In this document: positions 7,601-12,133 of the stretch, one piece after another
How the letters are laid out: the number at the start of each line of letters is the position of its first letter
Numbering within the stretch: position 1 is the first letter of the stretch
Origin: Ochromonadaceae sp. CCMP2298
Taxonomy: Eukaryota; Sar; Synurophyceae; Ochromonadales; Ochromonadaceae
Reading direction: 5' to 3'
Length of the DNA stretch: 12,133 nt
NCBI GenBank assembly: GCA_026770595.1
Contig: MU634447.1
Location: 1-12,133, forward strand
The notes under the pieces: generated by a model
Seen by the model: only the letters and a program-made list of their open reading frames with translations
Told to the model about the DNA's origin: nothing
Database searches by the model: none
Made by a program: the position numbers and the translations under genes

Positions 7601-10318
7601 ATGGCCTTGACCAGCAGCAGAAAGGACTCCAGTAGCTGCGAGTGCAGGAGAACGCGATCGCCTGTGTCTGCGTCTGTGGCACCGCCTTTGCCGAATGGCT
7701 GGCTGGCTGCGCACATCAGGCTGGCGTAGCAGGACGCCACCAGCATGGCCACCGTCTGCCAGGCGCTCAGCTGGTCTGATTCTCTGCGGCCCTTGGAGAG
7801 GTAGATGGACAGCAGGTGCTTCTTCACGTGCTCCAGCATGCCAGCAACCACACGCAATGTCGCAACATCCACCGTACGCGAGTCAGCATCGGCCTCTCCT
7901 TCCCCTTCCTTCCCCGGGGCATCGGCCTCATAGTGCCCCGCGCTGATCGCCGCACTGGAGTGCAGCCAGTGGTCCTCGTCGTACACGTGCTTCTGCTCGC
8001 ACACAGTGAAGCTGGGGCAGAGCAGAGAGCGCAGCGCTGAGGCGTATTCACCCAGGTCTGCCAGGCTGGTACGCGCTGAGCCGGAGGCCACTGACGTGAT
8101 CGATGGCGCCTTACCGTTGCCCCCCTCGACAGAGGCGTAGGGCGAGAGCTGCGCGAATAGCCAAGCCACCAGGTAGCTGGTCACGAACTGTGCCGACACC
8201 GTGCCAACAGAGAAGGCCTGGGCCCCCCCCTGCGTGTCGGTGAGCGCCTCCGCACTGAACCCCACGCCACTCCCACTCAGCCTGCTCAGATGCTCCTGCA
8301 GAGCCGCCTGCGCGGAGGGGGGGATGTCCCCGCCGGTGCTGACCACCCAGGCGAGGTACTCGAGGGACGCAGGCGCCTCCACCGAGGACGGGTCCGCCGG
8401 AATGAACTGGCGCCACAGGCACAGGTCATCGCCTGCGCTCCCCAGGTGCACAATCGCACCCTCCGCCTGCGCAGAGAGCAGCTGCATGATGCACACCCGC
8501 AGGTGCATGGTGTGTGCGGCGAGCGAGTCGCGGCGGGTGGTTGCGGAGCAGCGGCGTATCAAAGCCGGGTTGACCGTAGCGGCTAGCATCTCTTGCCATA
8601 GGGACAGCAGCTCGCCCTGGGCCCCCTCCCTCGCGCACAGGTCTCTGCTAATTCCGCACAGCTCCGTGAGCGCTACCAAGGCCGCCGCCACCAGCTGCGG
8701 CTCGCCACCCGTCAGTAGCACATGGTCGAGCTTCCCCCGAACCACCACGGCGCATCGACGCAGACCTTGCACAATCCGACCCACACTTAGGGCGTCGTGG
8801 GAGTCACAGGCGTCGAAAACGTCCCCCCGGGGGAACGTCACAGCCATAGCGGCAATGAGGAGCAGGTAACCCTCCAGCAGGTAGCTGAAGTTCTGTCTGG
8901 CCAGGGAGGAGCTGCTGCTGGCGACGGAGGTGATCCGCGCACGAGTTGAGCCCGCATCCACCGAAAGCGACTCTATCTTGGACAGCAGGCGATCCATCGG
9001 AGAAGCGCGGGATTCATCAGGAGTGTTGCCACTACCAGAGCTACCGTCGGACACTTTCTGGCGCTTGGGAGGCGGCGCATCTTGCGTCCCTGTGACCCCC
9101 CCCCCCCCTGTGACGTCAACCGAGCCCTCCCTCGGACTGTACCCTGCGTACAGACGCACGGTCTTCGCGATCACCGCAAAGTGCATGCGCGTGCGGGGGT
9201 CCTCCAGCGCGTTCATGGCATAGTCTCCGTCCTTGTACACGCTTAGAGCAGCGGAGCTAGCGCCCCCCAGGCTGGCAGCCACGCTGCGCGCAGTGAGAGC
9301 GGCGTACCGCAGGTGGTCCTCGGAGACGAGCACCTCGTACAGCTGAGCCACCACGGCGAACCAGCCGCTGCTGGAGGCTGTGGCGGTGGAGCTAGACGAG
9401 CCCACTGCGCAGGTAAGCTCTCTGTACGCCAAGCACAAGCCCAGGTAGCTGTCCAGGAATGCTAAATAGGCGCCGCGGTGCTGGTCTCTGTAGTGGAACG
9501 ACGACAGATTCTTGACAACGGCGTGGAAGACCTGCTGCAGGCTGTGGTGCAGCGGGTGCAGGAGATTCAGCCCCTGATAGCGCAGAAAGGCCGCGCAGCA
9601 GTCAGCCAGGGTGGCAGTCATGGTTGCGTGCAGGGTGGGGTCCCCGGAGCAGGCCAGCATGCGCACGAACCACTTCAGGATGTCTGCCAGCACACAGGGG
9701 TCGTTTGTGTCGTCCACCACCATGCATCTGGCAGTAGCACGGAGCATTTTGTGGTTGGCGGAGTCCTGCATTGCTCTCCGATCGCCCATGGCGTCCATCA
9801 GGTAGATGAACAGCTGAGGGGGGAGGGGGGAGGGGGGAGTCAGTGTGTAAGGTGGGAGGTGGGAGATTGAGTTTAAGAGGTGGGAGTGGCACCTTCTGCA
9901 TCTTCTCATAAGGAACCGCATGCGTGACGGCGGGTTGCAGCAGCAGACAGATCGCGCCCTTGAAGTTGTTCTTGAAGGGCCCGGAGAGCTCCTCGTTGAG
10001 CAGGATGTCCAGCACGTGGTCGAAGAGGAACCCCAACTTGCGTGAGCTCAATTGCCCGCAGTTTGCGCAGTACCTAACCAAGTTGCGGAAGAACACCGAG
10101 ACGTCCACAGGTACGTCCTTCTCCTTGCCCAGGGAGACATTTATCTCACTGGTCGCCCACTCCACGCCGGCCTGCAGCAGCCCCATCGTCTGCACGGCGT
10201 TGAACGCGATGGCCGAGCTGTCGCCAAAGAGCCTGCTCTCGCATTCGAGCCTCGCCTTCTTCCGAATCGTAACTTTCTCAGAGCGGAGGTTCCTCCGAAT
10301 CTCGTCGACGTCGCACAT
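198..10318 (-). CDS. ATM: ATM/Tel1-like PIKK checkpoint kinase, four exons, 3'-partial
   Basis: Exons read 10318-9893, 9813-2004, 1809-1727 and 1622-198: 9744 nt, 3248 codons. The start is ATG 10318, with an in-frame TAA two codons upstream. Visible in order: an N-terminal TAN-type motif (about residues 14-31, VTIRKKARLECESRLF); a basic PPPKRQKV stretch at 389-396; a long helical solenoid; a FAT domain from about 2121 (FKYAASAASRC, then DPDAIYG and RRGRWMEALTTYEG, matching ATM's EPDSLYG and MWGKALVTYD); and a PI3K-like kinase domain with SCLGSDG, QLVKGGDDMRQDAVMQQVF (Lys 3093), TGVLEW, and GIGDRHAHN at the left end (Asp 3243, Asn 3248). LVKGxDDxRQDAVMQQVF distinguishes ATM from ATR and DNA-PK. 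The Lys-Asp spacing is 150, against 153 in human ATM. The family is recruited to double-strand breaks by MRN and phosphorylates SQ/TQ sites; that role is inferred by homology. The activation loop and FATC are outside the window. Low-complexity inserts explain the greater length compared with human ATM. Confidence 0.95.
1206..1252. repeat. Purine-rich GGGGGA repeat in coding exon 4
   Basis: Plus-strand CCCCCT units, coding-strand GAGGGG units, translating mainly as alternating Gly and Glu. It lies at the FAT/kinase junction, where the human protein has no such acidic run, so it is probably a lineage-specific expansion in a loop. The G runs could form a quadruplex in the mRNA. Confidence 0.85.
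1623..1726 (-). other. Intron 3 of the ATM-like gene (104 nt)
   Basis: Phase-0 intron with donor GTAATC (1726) and acceptor ATTCTACAG ending at 1623. It is AT-rich compared with the exons. It contains four tandem 9-nt units (1671-1706) and a short run of CATA units near 1630-1645 on the coding strand. Confidence 0.88.
1671..1706. repeat. 9-bp tandem repeat (ATAAGATAG), four copies
   Basis: Four perfect ATAAGATAG units inside ATM-like intron 3. On the coding strand they read as CTATCTTAT, giving a U-rich pyrimidine-biased stretch about 50 nt upstream of the acceptor. Confidence 0.95.
1727..1809 (-). other. ATM: Exon 3 of the ATM-like gene (83 nt, FAT domain)
   Basis: It encodes (E)DTDAVDAKALYRHVATLRKEIDLDDSE, about residues 2746-2773. 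The segment YRHVATLRKEIDLDD aligns with the human ATM FAT segment YTVKVQRELELDE, which confirms this small exon between two larger ones. It ends GAG|GTAATC at 1727/1726 in phase 0. It contains no ATG and is too short to stand out as a reading frame by itself; homology and the splice sites define it. Confidence 0.9.
1816..1868. repeat. G-rich quasi-repeat, C-rich splice tract of intron 2
   Basis: On the plus strand, runs of 5-7 G are separated by TAGA or TTAGA four times, followed by GGGCGGGGG. On the coding strand this is (TCTAACCCCCC)-like and lies directly upstream of the acceptor. It probably serves as the pyrimidine tract, and its CTAAC cores could serve as branch sites (inference). Confidence 0.85.
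1956..1998. repeat. Degenerate telomere-like G-triplet array in ATM intron 2
   Basis: On the plus strand this reads GACCC/TAACCC/TGACCCC/AACCC/TGACAC/TAACCC/TGACCCC. On the coding strand it is GGGTTA, GGGTCA and GGGGTCA units starting 5 nt after the GT of the donor. It resembles (TTAGGG)n but is too degenerate and short to be an authentic telomere array. Confidence 0.85.
3191..3233. repeat. 12-bp-like imperfect repeat encoding Gly/Ala/Met-rich insert in FAT
   Basis: Plus-strand CACACCCGCGCC and CACACCCGCACC units, coding strand GGTGTGGGCGC-type. They translate as part of GMGAGVGAGVGAGAQLG, next to a MGQMGMGQIGG segment (to about 3318). The insert falls between conserved FAT segments, just before SSIEAALRYL, which aligns with ESLYNALQSL in ATM. 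Confidence 0.8.
4903..4956. repeat. 9-bp repeat (CCCAGACCC), six units, encoding GSG
   Basis: Units at 4903-4911, 4912-4920, 4921-4929, 4930-4938, 4939-4947 and 4948-4956. The first three and the last are identical; the fourth and fifth have substitutions. The coding strand reads GGGTCTGGG, giving a Gly-Ser-Gly linker at about residues 1762-1779. Consecutive G3+ tracts separated by three bases make it a clear G-quadruplex-type motif on the sense strand. Confidence 0.93.
9088..9114. repeat. 13-C homopolymer between direct repeats in coding exon 2
   Basis: Thirteen C at 9096-9108, flanked by overlapping CCCTGTGAC copies at 9088-9096 and 9106-9114. The coding strand gives VTGGGGVTG, a few residues upstream of the KRQKV basic motif. 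The long downstream frame depends on the exact count, and the count given here keeps it open. Confidence 0.9.
9814..9892 (-). other. Intron 1 of the ATM-like gene (79 nt)
   Basis: Phase-0 intron with donor GTGCCA (9892) and acceptor CCCCTCAG ending at 9814. The acceptor is preceded on the coding strand by three consecutive 7-nt CCCCCCT-type units (9818-9838), a C-rich rather than U-rich pyrimidine tract. The flanking exons are in different frames (1 mod 3 upstream, 0 mod 3 downstream), so an intron is required. The ATG at 9921 that opens the long downstream frame lies out of frame inside exon 1 and is not a start. Confidence 0.8.
9818..9839. repeat. (GGGGGGA)3 tract, pyrimidine tract of intron 1
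   Basis: Three perfect GGGGGGA units on the plus strand. On the coding strand these are TCCCCCC units ending at the acceptor of ATM-like intron 1. The template strand has four close G runs and could form a quadruplex. Confidence 0.93.
9893..10318 (-). other. ATM: Exon 1 of the ATM-like gene (TAN motif)
   Basis: 142 codons, starting MCDVDEIRRNL and ending YEKMQK. The reading frame (codon starts at coordinates equal to 1 mod 3) is open from the ATG and closed by TAA just upstream, so this is the true N-terminus. RKKARLECESRLF aligns with the RKKEVEKFKRLI stretch of human ATM, the TAN region that Tel1/ATM proteins share. The exon ends AAG|GTGCCA at 9893/9892. This is a weak donor, but the phase-0 junction to LFIYLMDAMG is the only join I found that keeps both frames open. 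Confidence 0.85.
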
Positions 10319-10849
10319 AGTTTACTGCACAACAGCCTCCTCCGGACCGGCTAGTCTTTGGGAGAGGCAACGCGCTAATCACGGGGCTACTACACCTAAA
10401 GGACCTCGAAGCAAAGCCAGCCCTGCATTTGCATCGCCCACAGCCCAGAGCAGTTGTGGACTCCGTATCTGCTTGGATCGTCGAGCGTCTCGCCAAATGG
10501 AGGTTGAGTGGGCAAAATATGGCCATTCACCAAAAGTTGGGAGGCCAAAAGGCCATATTTTGCCCACTCTCCGGTCCATTTGTGCTGGAATGGGCAAAAA
10601 CGTGCGCCCTCCCAGCGGTTCAAAAACTTTTGATCCGCCGAAGGAGATTTTTCCCTTTCTAATACAGAATCATACACATCATTACCCCATTATACAGTAG
10701 ATTATTCTAATATGGTGAGGCGATTAGGAATGGCATACATTTGGGGGAGACGAGTCGCCCAAGATTTGTTTTTACAGTATCTAATGGGGCTCTTCTCGGG
10801 TGCTGGCAATATCTATACTTCTTACAAAGACATATAATTCTGTGTATAT
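10319..10849. other. Intergenic spacer: OLA1-like 3' flank and ATM-like 5' flank
   Basis: 531 bp between the TAG of the OLA1-like gene (10850-10852) and the ATG of the ATM-like gene (10318). The half nearer the OLA1-like gene (about 10640-10849) is AT-rich and has no AATAAA on the minus strand. It has two TGTAA pentamers (10826-10822 and 10776-10772), a polyadenylation signal in green algae that could equally be chance here. The half nearer the ATM-like gene holds a foldback. Several short frames are open on both strands around it, but none resembles a protein I know. I see no clear TATA box. Confidence 0.8.
10494..10582. repeat. Foldback inverted repeat (19-bp perfect inner arms)
   Basis: Inner arms GAGTGGGCAAAATATGGCC (10506-10524) and its exact reverse complement (10551-10569) are separated by 26 nt. 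After a 4-5 nt internal loop, outer arms CAAATGGA (10494-10501) and TCCATTTG (10575-10582) extend the pairing to 27 bp. The loop contains CCAAAAG twice (10530-10536, 10545-10551). The 9-mer TGGGCAAAA recurs a third time at 10591-10599. It could be a foldback/MITE-like remnant, a structured 5' UTR element or a hairpin RNA. The sequence alone does not decide. Confidence 0.9.
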
Positions 10850-12133
10850 CTACACCGTCTTTTCTTGGCCGTGCCAGCAAAAGTCAATAATATCTCCGTC
10901 GTTAACAATGTACTTCTTGGTCTCTGCCTTGAGGCGCCCTTCAATCATGATCTTCAGTCGGTCGCCCTTGTACCTGCGGAAGTCTTCGTAGGAGACCACA
11001 TCGCCGCGGATGAAATTGCGCATCACGTGCACGCCCAGGGCCGCCGAGGCCTCCATAATGTTCCTGCCCTTCTTCAGCGCGAAGCACCTGACCTCCCTGT
11101 TATCCGCGGTGTAGAAGTGCAGCAGCCCGATGGCCCTCTGCGCCTGCTGCACCAGCACGGGCAGCATGCTGCGATGCGTGGGGTTCGCCAGCACATACAT
11201 CTCCAGAGCGCCTGCCCCCTCGTCGCGCTCCAGGCAGCGCAATTTCTCCTCAAAGACCAAGGACACAGGCAGCACGTCCGCGTCCCCGTCCCCAGCCAGC
11301 ATCTCCGCCGCCTCCCGTGCCACCCGCAGCGCCTCCACCTGAACAGTGCCCCCCGGCCGCAGGAAGTCTCGGCTGCTCATGTTCACCAGGTACAGCACGC
11401 ACTTGGAAGTCAGGAACCGGTAGTCCGCAAGCATCGCTCGCTCGCCCGAGTCCCACTTGCCCGCCCGCAGGGGCAGCCCGGCGCAGGTGCGGGGCAGCGG
11501 CATCTTCTTGAAGGTGACGTTCTTCTTGAACAGCTTGGGGCGCTCGCTGCGCGGGACGCCCGCTACGAGCTCGAAGGCGCGCAGAAGCATGTTCTTCTGG
11601 GTGATGGTGAAGTCTCCGCCCAGGCCGCGGTGCAGCAGCTGCTCCACCTGCGTGAGCTCTGCCTCGATCAGGTCCAGGTCCTAAGGATGAGGGCAAGGGT
11701 AGGGGGTCAGGGGGTAAGGGTAAGGGGGTACGGGGGCAAAGGTTCAAAGGCAGGGGGTCAGGAGGGCATCATTATTGGCACAGGAGAAGGGGTGAAGGGG
11801 TGCAGGGGTGCAGGATCGAGCATAACCGTATTGAAGTACGTAAGATGCAGACAGGCAGGGAGGAAGGAGGCAGACATGCAAGTAGGCAGACAGGCAGACA
11901 GGCAGGGAGCAAAGGCTACTGATCTACATGCTCACCGTCTGCAGCAGCTCCTGGTGCACCACGGCCAAGTCCCTCGCCAGGTCGAGCGATCCCTCGTAGT
12001 GCTGCACGGTCTCGTCTTCGAACTGCCGCAGCAGATGCAGGTAGCAGTCAGCATTGCGCAGGCATTCGAGGGACGAGACTCCCACGCCCGCGCCCTCTCT
12101 GAAGGACCCCTCGACAATGCCCGCTGTGTCTGC
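10850..12133 (-). CDS. Obg-like ATPase (OLA1/YchF family), 5'-partial, two visible exons
   Basis: Exons 12133-11936 and 11680-10850 (TAG stop), 342 codons visible. The first exon opens ADTAGIVEGS, the G3 DxAG motif, followed by FEDETVQHYEGSLDLARDL, close to OLA1's FEDDDITHVEGSVDPIRDI. The second exon covers the helical domain, the G4 region FLTSKCVLYLVNMSSRDFLR (visible residues 166-169 NMSS), the segment ANPTHRSMLPVLVQQAQRAI, and a C-terminal TGS domain from about 251 (GLLHFYTADNREVRCFALKKG to YIVNDGDIIDFCW). The family is a divergent TRAFAC P-loop NTPase that binds ribosomes and is linked to translation and stress control; human OLA1 prefers ATP. This copy is divergent: the G4 NMxE Glu is Ser, GLGN after switch II is GVGV, and the TGS core is altered. 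It may be a paralogue rather than the canonical OLA1. The P-loop is outside the window. Confidence 0.9.
11687..11760. repeat. G-run tract, C-rich splice tract of the OLA1-like intron
   Basis: Plus-strand runs of 3-5 G separated by TA, TAA, TCA or TAC (for example GGGTAAGGGTAAGGGGG). The coding strand is C-rich and abuts the acceptor. It resembles the tracts in ATM-like introns 1 and 2. Confidence 0.85.
11847..11909. repeat. GGCAGACA repeats, including a duplicated 16-mer
   Basis: GCAGACAGGCAGGGAG occurs at 11847-11862 and again at 11894-11909. Extra AGGCAGAC units lie at 11884-11899 and partial copies in between. All are inside the OLA1-like intron near its 5' splice site. Confidence 0.9.

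Larger units (their letters stand above)
2004..9813 (-). other. ATM: Exon 2 of the ATM-like gene: solenoid and most of the FAT domain (7.8 kb)
   Basis: A single open frame of 2603 codons plus one base, residues 143-2745. It starts LFIYLMDAMG and ends LRDPRART with one base of a split codon. It holds the putative NLS (392-395), an L/A-rich helical-repeat solenoid, and the FAT start near 2121. Low-complexity inserts are a GSG repeat (about 1762-1779), a poly-Ser run near 4231-4260 and a Gly/Ala/Met-rich stretch near 3190-3320. The donor is ACAG|GTGATT at 2004/2003. Its last stretch, AAFHARLFQNF to RELQAKLRD, aligns with the ATM FAT segment that precedes the RYTVKVQRELELDE stretch encoded by exon 3. 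Confidence 0.9.
11681..11935 (-). other. Intron of the OLA1-like gene (255 nt)
   Basis: Phase-0 intron with donor ACG|GTGAGC at 11936/11935 and acceptor CATCCTTAG ending at 11681. The join ELLQT-DLDLIEAEL matches the OLA1 helical region (HEELQLKDEEMI). The acceptor lies behind a C-rich tract (plus-strand G runs at about 11687-11760), and the donor is followed by CTGCCTGT repeats. No other content is recognisable. Confidence 0.9.

Noticed and set aside
9814-9921. ATG at 9921 as the start of the large protein
   Set aside because: It would read 36 codons through out-of-frame exon 1 and intron 1. The TAN-bearing exon starting at 10318, spliced at 9893/9813, gives the family's N-terminus.
10340-10400. 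tRNA- or SINE-like A-box (TAGCCCCGTGATTAGCGC on the minus strand)
   Set aside because: The D-arm resemblance is real, but the anticodon stem does not pair, no B-box/T-arm follows and there is no room for a SINE body before the ATM start codon.
10396-10677. 93-codon minus-strand frame in the spacer
   Set aside because: It is composed largely of the foldback arms and their surroundings, matches no family I know and has no splice link to either gene. A transposon-derived fragment remains possible but is unsupported.
9924-10700. 258-codon plus-strand frame spanning ATM exon 1 and the spacer
   Set aside because: The left part is antisense to the conserved TAN exon and the right part crosses the foldback. 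No domain is recognisable, and overlapping open frames on both strands follow from the inverted repeat.
10850-12133. Functional coupling or operon between the OLA1-like and ATM-like genes
   Set aside because: They are simply tandem on one strand with a 531-bp spacer. Reported links of human OLA1 to BRCA1/BARD1 do not justify inferring a joint system from this adjacency.

Overview
This window is nuclear DNA from a eukaryote, probably a unicellular one such as an alga or other protist. The evidence is GT-AG introns with strong pyrimidine tracts, GC-rich exons, a less GC-rich spacer and two proteins of eukaryotic type. I cannot name the lineage. Intron density is low: four introns are visible in about 10 kb of coding sequence, and one exon is 7.8 kb long. 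Both genes are on the minus strand, so they read from right to left, and both run off the window.

Right edge to 10850: the 3' two thirds of a gene for an OLA1/YchF-type Obg-like P-loop NTPase. It has two visible exons (11936-12133 and 10850-11680) around a 255-nt intron. The G1/P-loop end lies outside the window.

10319-10849: a 531-bp spacer between the OLA1-like stop codon and the next start codon. It contains a strong imperfect foldback (10494-10582) with 19-bp perfect inner arms. No gene is supported in it.

10318 down to 198: a very large gene for an ATM/Tel1 checkpoint kinase of the PIKK family. It is assembled here from four exons (9893-10318, 2004-9813, 1727-1809 and 198-1622), giving 3248 codons. 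These cover the N-terminal TAN motif, a putative nuclear localisation signal, the helical solenoid, the FAT domain and the kinase domain as far as the Asn of the catalytic loop. The rest of the kinase and the FATC tail lie beyond the left edge. The last exon ends at a consensus GTAAGT donor, and the visible part of the following intron (1-197) is mostly a 24-bp minisatellite.

The genes show no obvious operon-like or functional coupling. One acts in DNA double-strand-break signalling and the other is a translation/stress-associated NTPase. The most distinctive feature of the window is its non-coding texture. Every intron carries its own tandem repeat, several acceptors sit behind C-rich repeated tracts, and one ATM intron opens with telomere-like GGGTTA/GGGTCA repeats right after the 5' splice site. 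I found no clear new multi-gene system.
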